Shown: one piece after another, positions 38,712-47,153 of the stretch
Layout of the letters: the number at the start of each line of letters is the position of its first letter
How positions within the stretch are numbered: the first letter of the stretch is position 1
Source of the DNA: Alistipes sp. Zagget8
GTDB taxonomy: Bacteria; Bacteroidota; Bacteroidia; Bacteroidales; Rikenellaceae
Reading direction: 5' to 3'
Assembly: GCA_001941065.1 (NCBI GenBank)
Contig: MSHJ01000012.1
Location: forward strand, 62,001 to 126,000
DNA length: 64,000 bases
Notes under the pieces: generated by a model
Seen by the model: the letters and a program-made list of their open reading frames with translations, nothing else
Databases searched by the model: none
What the model was told of the DNA's origin: nothing
Made by a program: the position numbers and the translations under genes

Positions 38712-40241
38712 ATGCGAGCATTAATAAGCGTAAGCGACAAAACCGGTGTCGTGGAGTTCGCCAAGGGACTGCGGGCCCTGGGCTGGGAGGTGATCGCCAC
38801 GGGCGGCACGATGAAACTGCTGGCCGACAGCGGTGTCGAGGTGATCAATATCAGCGACGTCACGGGATTTCCCGAGATCTGCGACGGCCGTGTGAAGACC
38901 CTGCACCCGAACGTGCACGGAGGCCTGCTGGCCCGCCGCGACGATCCGGAGCATCTGAAAGCCCTGAAAGATAACCACATCGAGTTTATCGACATGGTCT
39001 GCGTGAACCTCTATCCGTTCCGCCGGACGATCGAGAAGCCCGACGTGAGGATGGAGGATGCCATTGAGAACATCGACATCGGCGGACCCTCGATGCTGCG
39101 TTCGGCGGCCAAGAACTGGGCCGACGTGACGGTGGTCTGCGACCCCGCGGACTATGACGTGATTCTGGACGAGATTCGCGCCGGCGGCAACACCGAAAAG
39201 GCCACGCGCCTGAAACTCTCGGCCAAAGCCTATACGCATACCGCCGAGTACGACGCGATGATCGCCACCTATATGCGTGCGCAGGCCGGGCTGAACGAAA
39301 AACTGTTCCTCGAGTTCGACCTCGTGCAGTCGCTGCGCTACGGCGAGAATCCCCACCAGTCGGCGAAATTCTACCGCGAGGAGAAGGAGGTTCCCTATTC
39401 GCTGGCCTTTGCCAAACAGCTCAACGGCAAGGAGTTGTCGTACAACAATATTCAGGACGCCAACGCCGCGCTGTGCATCGTGCGCGAGTTCGACAAGCCG
39501 TTCTGCGTGGGCCTGAAACACATGAATCCCTGCGGCGCGGCCACGGGCAAAGATGTCGTGGAGGCGTGGACGAAGGCTTACGAGGCCGACAAGGTCTCGA
39601 TTTTCGGCGGTATCGTGGCCACGAACTGCACCGTTACGAAAGAGGCCGCCGAGCTGATGAAACCCATCTTCCTCGAGATCATCATGGCTCCGAAATTCGA
39701 CGAGGATGCGCTGGAGGTGCTTTGCACGAAGAAGAACCTGCGTCTGCTCGAAGTCAACATGGACAAGGGCGCCGTCGATCCCAAACAATATGTGAGCGTC
39801 AACGGTGGCCTGCTGGTGCAGGAGCTCGACGTGGCGACGAAGGCCGTTACGGCCGATATGTGCGTGACGAAGGTGAAACCCGCCCCGGAGCAGATGGAGG
39901 ACCTGAATTTCGGCTGGCACATCGTCAAGCACGTGAAATCGAACGCCATCGTGGCGGTGAAGGACGGCCGGACGCTGGGCGTCGGCGCCGGACAGATGAA
40001 CCGCATCGGCTCGGCGGAGATCGCCCTGAAACAGGCGCATGCCGCGGGTGTCACCGAGGGCCTGGTGCTGGCGTCGGACGGCTTCTTCCCCTTCGACGAC
40101 TGCGTGACGCTGGCCGCCGAATACGGTGTGACGGCGATTGCACAGCCCGGCGGATCGGTCCGCGACGAGGATTCGGTCAAGAAGGCCGACGAGAAGGGTA
40201 TTGCGATGGTTTTCACGGGTGAGAGGCATTTTAAACACTGA
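38712..40241 (+). CDS. purH: Bifunctional AICAR formyltransferase / IMP cyclohydrolase
   Basis: 509 aa from the ATG at 38712. The N-terminal MGS-like IMP cyclohydrolase domain (about 1-190) has ISVSDKTGVVEFAKGL and KTLHPNVHGGLLARR. The C-terminal AICARFT domain has LRYGENPHQSA, LKHMNPCGAA, and GAGQMNRIGSAEIAL. It catalyses the last two steps to IMP. Confidence 0.96.
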   Translation: MRALISVSDKTGVVEFAKGLRALGWEVIATGGTMKLLADSGVEVINISDVTGFPEICDGRVKTLHPNVHGGLLARRDDPEHLKALKDNHIEFIDMVCVNLYPFRRTIEKPDVRMEDAIENIDIGGPSMLRSAAKNWADVTVVCDPADYDVILDEIRAGGNTEKATRLKLSAKAYTHTAEYDAMIATYMRAQAGLNEKLFLEFDLVQSLRYGENPHQSAKFYREEKEVPYSLAFAKQLNGKELSYNNIQDANAALCIVREFDKPFCVGLKHMNPCGAATGKDVVEAWTKAYEADKVSIFGGIVATNCTVTKEAAELMKPIFLEIIMAPKFDEDALEVLCTKKNLRLLEVNMDKGAVDPKQYVSVNGGLLVQELDVATKAVTADMCVTKVKPAPEQMEDLNFGWHIVKHVKSNAIVAVKDGRTLGVGAGQMNRIGSAEIALKQAHAAGVTEGLVLASDGFFPFDDCVTLAAEYGVTAIAQPGGSVRDEDSVKKADEKGIAMVFTGERHFKH

Positions 40242-40274
40242 CGTGTTTGGCCGTTCGGCGAAATTATATAGACA

Positions 40275-40312
40275 AACCCCCTAAATCCCCCTTTGAAAAG
40301 GGGGACTTTGGA
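40275..40312 (+). repeat. CCCCCTTT hairpin element between purH and purD
   Basis: TCCCCCTT-TGAA-AAGGGGGA forms an 8-bp stem within an ACCCCCTAAATCCCC context. It resembles the short GC-rich intergenic repeats scattered in Bacteroidetes genomes but is a different sequence from the 48-bp family. There is no T tract of note. Confidence 0.45.
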
Positions 40313-40326
40313 CAGATAGGACAACC

Positions 40327-41574
40327 ATGAAGATTCTTGTTATAGGTTCCGGCGGCCGCGAACACGCCATTGTCGATGCGCTGACGCGCTCGCCGCAGGT
40401 CGAAAAGATTTACTGCGCACCCGGCAACGCAGGCATTGCCCGGCAGGCCGAATGTGTGGCGATCCGCGAAACCGAGGTGGAGCGCCTGCGCGATTTCGCC
40501 GTGGAGAACGGCATCGGACTGACGGTCGTAGGGCCCGAGGTGGCGCTGGCGGCGGGAGTCGTCGACAGCTTCAAGGCCGCAGGGCTGCGCATTTTCAGTC
40601 CCACGAAGGCCGCGGCACGCATCGAGTCCTCGAAGGAGTTCGCCAAGGAGCTGATGGCCAAATACGGCATTCCGACGGCGGGATTCCGCGCATTCACCGA
40701 CTATGCCGAAGCGTTGGCCTATGTGCAGGGACGTCCCCTGCCCGCCGTGCTGAAATACGACGGACTGGCCGCCGGCAAGGGTGTCGTGATCGCCCAGACG
40801 ATGGAGGAGGCTGAAGCGGCCCTGAAAGATATGCTGCTCGACGACAAATTCGGCGAAGGCAAGGTCGTCGTTGAGGATTACCTCGAAGGTCCCGAGTTCT
40901 CGTTCATGTGCTTCGTCTCGGGGCATCGGGTGTGGCCGATGGCGCTGGCGCAGGACCACAAGCGGGCCTACGACGGCGACGAAGGTCCCAATACGGGCGG
41001 TATGGGCGCCTATTCGCCCCTGCCGTTCATCACGGCGGAGGATGAGCGTTATGCGATGGAGCGGGTCATGCAGCCCGTGGCCGATGCGATGATCGCCGAA
41101 GGGTGTCCCTTCGAGGGGGTGCTCTACGGCGGGTTGATGAAGACTGCGCGGGGTATCGAGGTCATCGAGTTTAACGCCCGGTTCGGCGATCCCGAGACCG
41201 AGGTGGTGCTGCCGCGCCTGAAGAGCGACATCGTCGACATCTTCTGCGCCGTGGCCGAGGGCCGCGATGCACAGCTGGAGTGGCACGATTTCGCCGCGCT
41301 GGGCATCGTGCTGGCCTCGAAGGGCTATCCGGGCGACTACGAAAAGGGACACGAGATCAAGGGCCTCGACCGCGTCGAAGGGGCCGTTTACCACATGGGC
41401 ACCAAGGCCGACGGCGGACGGATTCTCACGAACGGAGGCCGCGTGCTGTTCGTGGTGGGTACGGGCCAGGATTTGGCCGAGGCGCGTGCGAATGCGCTGG
41501 CCGACGTCGCCCGCATCGACTGCGACAACCTGTTCCACCGCACCGATATCGGTCATTGGGCATTGAACAAGTAA
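40327..41574 (+). CDS. purD: Phosphoribosylamine-glycine ligase
   Basis: 415 aa, ATP-grasp. Starts ILVIGSGGREHAIV; LKYDGLAAGKGVVIAQ and NTGGMGAYSPLPF are the nucleotide-binding and catalytic regions, and IEFNARFGDPETEVVLPRL is the metal-site signature. It makes GAR from phosphoribosylamine. folD follows 10 nt later. Confidence 0.95.
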   Translation: MKILVIGSGGREHAIVDALTRSPQVEKIYCAPGNAGIARQAECVAIRETEVERLRDFAVENGIGLTVVGPEVALAAGVVDSFKAAGLRIFSPTKAAARIESSKEFAKELMAKYGIPTAGFRAFTDYAEALAYVQGRPLPAVLKYDGLAAGKGVVIAQTMEEAEAALKDMLLDDKFGEGKVVVEDYLEGPEFSFMCFVSGHRVWPMALAQDHKRAYDGDEGPNTGGMGAYSPLPFITAEDERYAMERVMQPVADAMIAEGCPFEGVLYGGLMKTARGIEVIEFNARFGDPETEVVLPRLKSDIVDIFCAVAEGRDAQLEWHDFAALGIVLASKGYPGDYEKGHEIKGLDRVEGAVYHMGTKADGGRILTNGGRVLFVVGTGQDLAEARANALADVARIDCDNLFHRTDIGHWALNK

Positions 41575-41584
41575 AACGAAATTT

Positions 41585-42423
41585 ATGATAATCAGCGGAA
41601 AAGAACTTTCAGCGAAACTGAAACTCGAAATGGCGGAGCGGGTGAAGACCTTCCCCGCGAAATACGGGCGTGTGCCCCATCTGGTGGTGATCCTCGTGGG
41701 CGAGGACCCCGGCAGCGTGAGCTATGTGACGGGCAAGGCCAAGGCTTCGGCCGAGGTGGGCATCCGCAACACCACGATCCGCAAGCCGGAGTCGGTCACG
41801 GAGGCCGAACTGCTGGACATCATCGCGGCGCTGAACCTCGACGACGAGGTGGACGGCATTCTGGTCCAGCTGCCCCTGCCCAAACACATCGACGAGGACA
41901 AGGTGATCGCCGCTATCGACAAGTCGAAGGACGTCGACGGCTTCCACCCCCTGAACGTCGCGGCGCTGTGGCAGAAACAGCCCTGCACGCTTCCCTGCAC
42001 GCCGAAGGGTATCATCAAGATGCTGCGGGCCGCAGGCGTGGAGATTGCCGGCAAACGCGCCGTGGTGATCGGCCGCAGCAACATCGTGGGGCTTCCGGTT
42101 TCGAAACTGCTGCTCGATGCGAACGCCACGGTGACGATGGCCCATAGCCGCACGCGCGACCTCGCCGAGGTGACGCGCGGGGCGGAGATTCTGGTGGTGG
42201 CGATCGGGCGTCCGAAATTCGTCACGGCCGACATGGTTTCCGAAGGCGCCGTGGTGATCGACGTGGGTGTCAACCGCGACCCGGAGACGGGCAAGCTGTG
42301 CGGCGATGTCGATTTCGCGGCCATCGAGCCCAAAGCATCGGTCATCACCCCCGTGCCGGGAGGCGTCGGGCCGATGACGATCTGCTGCCTGATGGAGAAC
42401 ACCATCGAATGCTTTTTAAATAA
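41585..42423 (+). CDS. folD: Methylenetetrahydrofolate dehydrogenase/cyclohydrolase; no in-frame stop before the terminator
   Basis: The FolD domain is complete at about 278 aa: YVTGKAKASAEVGI, GILVQLPLPKHIDED, KDVDGFHPLN, VIGRSNIVGLPVSKLLL and TPVPGGVGPMTICCLMENT. It supplies 10-formyl-THF used by PurN and PurH. The end given here is approximate: the frame stays open through the T5 run at 42413-42417, through the terminator and for 1.5 kb antisense to the next gene. One T fewer would give a TAA at 42417-42419, and one T more would give TAA at 42421-42423. So either the sequence has an indel in that run or the mRNA is truly non-stop. Confidence 0.85.
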
Positions 42424-42455
42424 AAAGAACCGGAGTTTAACTCCGGTTCTTTTTT
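42424..42455. terminator. Bidirectional terminator between folD and the GNAT-fusion gene
   Basis: A perfect 11-bp stem (AAGAACCGGAG with CTCCGGTTCTT) and TTTAA loop has A and T runs on the sides, and ends both convergent transcripts. Confidence 0.88.
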
Positions 42456-43840
42456 TATTTGCGGTAGGTTGCCGTCAACTGTTCCGGCAACGGAACCGAC
42501 GGGTCGCGCCGCCAGACCATCGCCAAGTCCGTGGCCGCATTGCCCGAGCCGAAATCGAATCCGTCCGGGGTGGCGAACTCCGCCGGGACGTTGCCTTCGA
42601 ATCCGAAGCGGCCGTAGAATCCGTGGAGCCACTCCTCGCCGGGCGTCGGAATCAGGAACGCCGCGTCGTCGCCGCGTTCCGCAATCGCCTGCATCGCTTC
42701 GCGCATCAGCTGCGACGCCAGTCCGCGGCCCCGGAATGCGGGGTCCGTCGCCACGGCGTAGATGTAGGTCGTGCGCCCCAGCTCCGTATCGAACGGCACG
42801 AGATGGAGCATCGCCGCCGTGCGGCCTTCGGCCGCTGCCGTCAGCATCTGTTTCTGCGAATAGTAGCGCATGATGAACGAGTCGGCGAACTGCTCGTCGT
42901 CGCCGAAAGATTTCATCCACAGGTCCTTGCAGGCGAGTTCGTCGGGATGCAGGCAGATCGCCGTGAACTTGTGCTGGAGGAACGCCGGGTGGTAGGAGAG
43001 TTTGGCCTGCCGCAGCCCCTCCAACCCGAGGTCCTCCTCGCGGTTGATGAGCGTGAAACGTTCGGGAAGGTGCTGGGCGAAGAGTTTGTTGATAATCGTG
43101 AAGGCCCCGTCGAACTCCGTGTCGGCTTTCTCGACATGGGTGTCGAAGGTGTGGTCGTTGACCGCCGAGCCGTAAGTGAAGGCCGCCAGCCGATCGCCGA
43201 CGTAGATGCAGCCGCCGATCAGCCCCAGCTCTTCGAAATGCTCGAAAGCCCGCTGCATGGCCCGCTGTTCGGCGCACAGCTCCGAGGTGTGGCCCTCGTG
43301 CTCCCGCCGCCAGGCGCGTTCGAGGGCCATGCAGGCCTCGAAACGGTCGGGCGTCAGCTCCTCGTAGCGGTAGTCGGGGTATTCGGCCGTAAAGCGGTTG
43401 ATGTGGTTGCGCTTGGGCTGGTAACGGCGTCCGGTGAGGTTGCGCAGGTCGTCGGCGTTGTAGACGTAATCCTCCAGCGCCCGGTCCGATTCGAAGGCGA
43501 AATGGCAGGGGTGTACCCGGCGAATCGTTTCGCGCCCCTCGTCCGTCAGTCCGATGATCCGCAGCCGCTGTCCGTGGGCATGGGCGTCTTCGCGCAGGCT
43601 GGGGATGATGGCTCCCAGATCGCCTGTGCCGACGGGCTGCATATAGCCGATGCGTTCGCCGCCGTCGATCTGGAAACGGATCACCAGAAATCCGTCGATC
43701 TCGGCCCACGCACTGTGGAACACCTCCTGCCAGCAGTACATGTTGGCGAAGGCGAGGTCGCAGTTGCAGATGCCCGAAGGCATGGTATAGCGTTCGATGA
43801 GCGCCCGGTCTTCGAGGCGCACGGGCTTGAATTCAATCAT
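42455..43840 (-). CDS. DUF2156-GNAT fusion acyl/aminoacyl transferase-like protein
   Basis: 461 aa from the ATG at 43840. The N-terminal two-thirds (about 1-300) resembles DUF2156, the C-terminal domain of lysylphosphatidylglycerol synthase, with ICNCDLAFANMYCWQEVF and GRRYQPKRNHINRF. The C-terminal part (about 310-461) is a GNAT acetyltransferase with the acetyl-CoA loop VATDPAFRGRGLASQLM and HGFYGRFGF. Both are GNAT-like folds. The gene overlaps the LTA-synthase-like gene by 8 nt, so a role in modifying lipids, glycolipids or cell-surface material is plausible but inferred. Confidence 0.78.
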   Translation of the reverse strand: MIEFKPVRLEDRALIERYTMPSGICNCDLAFANMYCWQEVFHSAWAEIDGFLVIRFQIDGGERIGYMQPVGTGDLGAIIPSLREDAHAHGQRLRIIGLTDEGRETIRRVHPCHFAFESDRALEDYVYNADDLRNLTGRRYQPKRNHINRFTAEYPDYRYEELTPDRFEACMALERAWRREHEGHTSELCAEQRAMQRAFEHFEELGLIGGCIYVGDRLAAFTYGSAVNDHTFDTHVEKADTEFDGAFTIINKLFAQHLPERFTLINREEDLGLEGLRQAKLSYHPAFLQHKFTAICLHPDELACKDLWMKSFGDDEQFADSFIMRYYSQKQMLTAAAEGRTAAMLHLVPFDTELGRTTYIYAVATDPAFRGRGLASQLMREAMQAIAERGDDAAFLIPTPGEEWLHGFYGRFGFEGNVPAEFATPDGFDFGSGNAATDLAMVWRRDPSVPLPEQLTATYRK

Positions 43841-45743
43841 GGGTCGTATAACTCTTTTTCTCGATGTGCGTATAATACTGCTGGACAAGGGCCCGGAACG
43901 ACTGCGCGAGGCTGTCGGCGGCCGGCGTGGCCGGACACTCCTGCACCTCGTAGCCCGAATCGTCGAGGACGATGGGACCCGCGTCGCTGAGCGCACGGAA
44001 CTGTCCGTCGTAGGACACCGACCAGCGGGGCCGTCCGGGCTCGTTCAGCACGTCGCGCCCGAAGGCGAAATAAGGCTCCCGGTTGCCCGTGAGTCCCAGC
44101 ACCGTGGGCATGATGTCCAGCTGCTGCGTCACCTCCCGCACCTCGCCCCGCAGGGCTCCGTCAGGGGTGTAGATAAATCCGATGATGTGCATATTCCCCG
44201 GGTACGAGCGCGTTTCGTCTGCGAATTTCTCCGACGAAACGTGGTCGGCGACGAATACGAATACCGTGCGGCGGAACCACTCCTCGCTGCCGAAGCGTTC
44301 GAAGAAGAGCCGGAATGCCTGGTCGTCGTAGGCCACGCCCTTGTGAATTTTGGTGTATCCGTCGGGCAGCGTTGCGGCGTACTTTTCGGGCACGACGAAC
44401 GGATGGTGCGACGAGAGGGTGAACAGCGCGGCGAAGAACGGTTCGGGCATCGCCGCCAGCTCCTCGCCCGTGAACTGCAGGAACGGTTCGTCCCAGATAC
44501 CCCAGTAGCCGTCGAAATCCCCCGTGCCGTGCCGGGCCTCGTAATCCTCGCGGCTCACCAGCCGGTCGACGCCCGCCGAACGGGCATAGGCCCCGAAGCC
44601 CATCGACCCGCGTTCCGAACCGCAGAAGAAGGCCGTCGCATACCCCTTGTCCGCGAGCATCGCGGGCAGCTGGCGGCTTTCGCCCAGCGACTGGGGCATC
44701 AGCACGAAGGGCGTGCGGAACGACGGGATGCTTCCCAATACCGAGGGCATGGCCTGGATCGACCGCGTGCCGTTGGCGTACATCCGTTTGAATGTCAGTC
44801 CGTTCCGCATCAGCGAGTCGAGGAAGGGCGTGAATCCCTTCACGGCGCGGTCAGCGTAAACCTCCGGACAGAGGTAGGCCGAATGTTCGGCCGACATGCT
44901 CTCCATGATGAAGACCATGACGTTGCGGCCCGTGAGGTCCACGGCTGCGCTGTCGGCGGGTTGGTGCACGGGCGTGAAATGCCGCGGCAGCTCCTCCGGA
45001 GTGAAATATTTCTTGTATTTGACGCTTCCCGCGCTGCCGATGGTACGCAGGATGCAGAACGGGTTGCTCAGAATCAGGTTGGCCTTGCCGCTGTCGGCGG
45101 TGTAGAGCGTGGCGTTCGACAGCGTGATCGGGCGCGTCATGCGGGTCATGCCGCCGCGCATCCCGGCGATGCTCAGCCCGGCAGCCACTGCAAAAATGAC
45201 CGTGTTGCCGATGTAATAGGCCCATCCGCGGCTGAAAATGCTCTCTTCCTGCACCTTGCGGCGGTATCCCCAGGCCAGCAGGGCGATGAGCCCCGCCCAC
45301 AGCAGGACCAGATACCAGTTCTCTGCCATGAATTTCCCGACCAGCTGCAGCGAGTTGTCGTTGTCGGCGAAGAAGATTTCGTCGGCGGTGAAACGCTTCT
45401 GCGTGTAGCGGAAATAGACCGTGTCGGCCAGGTTCGTCGCCGCGACCAGCACGGCGTTGACCACGACATAGTATCCGAACAGCACGGCCCGGTACCAGCG
45501 GCGTTCGCGCAGGTGCAGGGGCAGCAGCGACAGCAGGATGAACACGCCGTCGGCATAGACGACCGAGGCGGTGTCGAATTTCAGCGCTCCGGCCAGCAGC
45601 GGTCCCGCCTCGGCCCACGTCAGCGGTCCGAGCTGGGCGGCATTGCAGAGGTAGAACGCCGCGCGGCAGATCATCAGCACCACGTAAAGCAGTGCGATAC
45701 GCCACACGAGCATTCCCGTGGGAGTATGGAGCAGACGCCGCAT
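43833..45743 (-). CDS. LTA-synthase-like sulfatase-fold membrane enzyme
   Basis: 636 aa. About four or five N-terminal membrane segments (to about 220) precede an alkaline-phosphatase-like extracellular domain: metal site VMVFIMESMSAEHS, nucleophile Thr in YANGTRSIQAMPS, SSHHPFVVP, and the VFVADHVSS metal motif. The family includes phosphoglycerol transferases (LtaS, MdoB), phosphoethanolamine transferases and sulfatase-like hydrolases. Gram-negative members usually modify periplasmic glucans or lipid A, so I would not call it LtaS. It follows nadC by 3 nt. Confidence 0.85.
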   Translation of the reverse strand: MRRLLHTPTGMLVWRIALLYVVLMICRAAFYLCNAAQLGPLTWAEAGPLLAGALKFDTASVVYADGVFILLSLLPLHLRERRWYRAVLFGYYVVVNAVLVAATNLADTVYFRYTQKRFTADEIFFADNDNSLQLVGKFMAENWYLVLLWAGLIALLAWGYRRKVQEESIFSRGWAYYIGNTVIFAVAAGLSIAGMRGGMTRMTRPITLSNATLYTADSGKANLILSNPFCILRTIGSAGSVKYKKYFTPEELPRHFTPVHQPADSAAVDLTGRNVMVFIMESMSAEHSAYLCPEVYADRAVKGFTPFLDSLMRNGLTFKRMYANGTRSIQAMPSVLGSIPSFRTPFVLMPQSLGESRQLPAMLADKGYATAFFCGSERGSMGFGAYARSAGVDRLVSREDYEARHGTGDFDGYWGIWDEPFLQFTGEELAAMPEPFFAALFTLSSHHPFVVPEKYAATLPDGYTKIHKGVAYDDQAFRLFFERFGSEEWFRRTVFVFVADHVSSEKFADETRSYPGNMHIIGFIYTPDGALRGEVREVTQQLDIMPTVLGLTGNREPYFAFGRDVLNEPGRPRWSVSYDGQFRALSDAGPIVLDDSGYEVQECPATPAADSLAQSFRALVQQYYTHIEKKSYTTHD

Positions 45744-45746
45744 AGG

Positions 45747-46601
45747 CTATTCGCAGGCTTTCAGCGACATGTCGAGCGACTTGATCTGGTGCGTCAGCGC
45801 ACCCACCGAGATGAAATCGACGCCGCACTCGGCATAGTCGCGCATCGTGTCGAGGGTGATGCCGCCGCTCGACTCGGTCTCGCAGCGTCCGGCGACCTTT
45901 TCGACCGCCCGGCGGGTCATTTCGGGGGTGAAGTTGTCGAACATGATGCGGTCGACGCCTCCCGCGGCGAACACCTCGTCGATGTCCTCCAGCGAGCGGA
46001 CCTCGCATTCGATCGGGAGGTTCTTGCCCCTGGCCGCGAGGTATTCGCGGACGCCCGTGATTGCGGGACGGATGCCGCCGGCGAAATCGATGTGGTTGTC
46101 TTTCAGCAGAATCATGTCGAACAGACCCATGCGGTGGTTCTCGCCGCCGCCGATCTTTACGGCCATCTTGTCCAGCACACGCATTCCGGGCGTGGTCTTG
46201 CGGGTGTCGAGGACCTTGGTGTGGAGCCCCTCCAGCTTTTTCACATAGACGGCCGTCTGGGTCGCCACGCCGCTCATGCGCTGCATGATGTTCAGCAGAA
46301 TGCGCTCGGCCTGCAGCAGCGAGCGCAGGCGTCCCGAGACGTAAAAGGCCACGTCGCCGGGCACGACGCGGTCGCCGTCGTGCAGAATCTGTTCGAATTT
46401 CATTTCGGGGTCGAGGCGCTGCAGCACCAGCTGTGCGATCTCGATCCCGGCGATCGTGCCCTCCTGCTTGCACAGCAGACGCATGCGTCCGTGCTCATCG
46501 GCGGGGATGCACGCCAGCGACGTGTGGTCGCCGTCGCCGATGTCCTCTTTGATGCAGAGTTCGATCAATTCGTCTACGAAAGGTTTGTATTCGGGTTTCA
46601 T
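45747..46601 (-). CDS. nadC: Nicotinate-nucleotide pyrophosphorylase (carboxylating)
   Basis: 284 aa. It converts quinolinate and PRPP to nicotinate mononucleotide for NAD synthesis. EDIGDGDHTSLACIP, the RTxHxRKT-like VLDTRKTTPGMR, GGGENHRMGLFDMILLKDNHI and IECEVRSLEDIDE are family signatures. It is 14 nt after the broken lipoprotein gene and 3 nt before the LTA-synthase-like gene. Confidence 0.95.
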   Translation of the reverse strand: MKPEYKPFVDELIELCIKEDIGDGDHTSLACIPADEHGRMRLLCKQEGTIAGIEIAQLVLQRLDPEMKFEQILHDGDRVVPGDVAFYVSGRLRSLLQAERILLNIMQRMSGVATQTAVYVKKLEGLHTKVLDTRKTTPGMRVLDKMAVKIGGGENHRMGLFDMILLKDNHIDFAGGIRPAITGVREYLAARGKNLPIECEVRSLEDIDEVFAAGGVDRIMFDNFTPEMTRRAVEKVAGRCETESSGGITLDTMRDYAECGVDFISVGALTHQIKSLDMSLKACE

Positions 46602-46615
46602 GGTTCGTGGATATT

Positions 46616-47141
46616 TATTCTTTGATAATCAGTTTGCCTTCGTAAGTCACGTTGAAAACTCCCGCGCAGGTGAAGCTGACATGGCAGTTGACGTTGTCTA
46701 TCGAGCCTTCGAGATCAGTGATCACATACTTTGCCACGGGCTGGTAACTCGAACCCCCCCCGTTTCATTTTCCTTGAGAGCGTAGGGAATGATCTCCTTT
46801 TTGCTAAAGCTGAGCGACTTGTCGCTCTCCGGGGTGTAGGGGACCGTGTAGAGGCGCATCTCCACGCCTGGCATATTGGCCGCGAAGCGCGTTTTGTGCA
46901 TATAGAGGGAGAAACTTTCCGGGCCGCCTGCGAATTCGAACCAGGCTTCGTCGTCGGTGAACGTCCCGCCTTTGGCGTCGGTCACGGTCGAGGTGCCGTA
47001 GAAATGGAGGTTGACACCTTGCAGGTATCCGTTTTCGATGCCGTCGTTGGTCGAGGCGTAACGGACCTTGGGTGCGCCGTCGTCGTCGTTGCAGGCCGCG
47101 AAAGCCGCGGCGGCGAACAGGAGGAAGAGGATTTTTTTCAT
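46616..47141 (-). pseudogene. Outer-membrane lipoprotein interrupted at a G8 tract (possibly phase-variable)
   Basis: It starts at 47141 with a lipoprotein signal (MKKILFLLFAAAAFAACNDDD, acylated Cys17). The frame as given ends at 46722 after 139 aa. A run of eight C (46754-46761; G on the coding strand) lies in the middle. Adding one G restores a frame through VAKYVITDLEGSIDNV and a natural-looking end at 46616 (total about 174 aa, ending KLIIKE). The extended part has ordinary codon usage and Cys/Val-rich beta pattern. Function is unknown. It sits 12 nt after a TonB receptor and is probably surface exposed. Confidence 0.7.
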
Positions 47142-47153
47142 GTGTCGGTATTG

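Noticed and set aside
42424..43990. Extension of FolD into an 801-aa fusion protein
   Set aside because: The extra part is antisense to the DUF2156-GNAT gene and begins with the terminator hairpin. It results from a missing stop, not a real fusion.
43833..45743. Lipoteichoic acid synthase call
   Set aside because: The fold matches, but a Gram-negative has no lipoteichoic acid; the family contains several other phospho-transferases.
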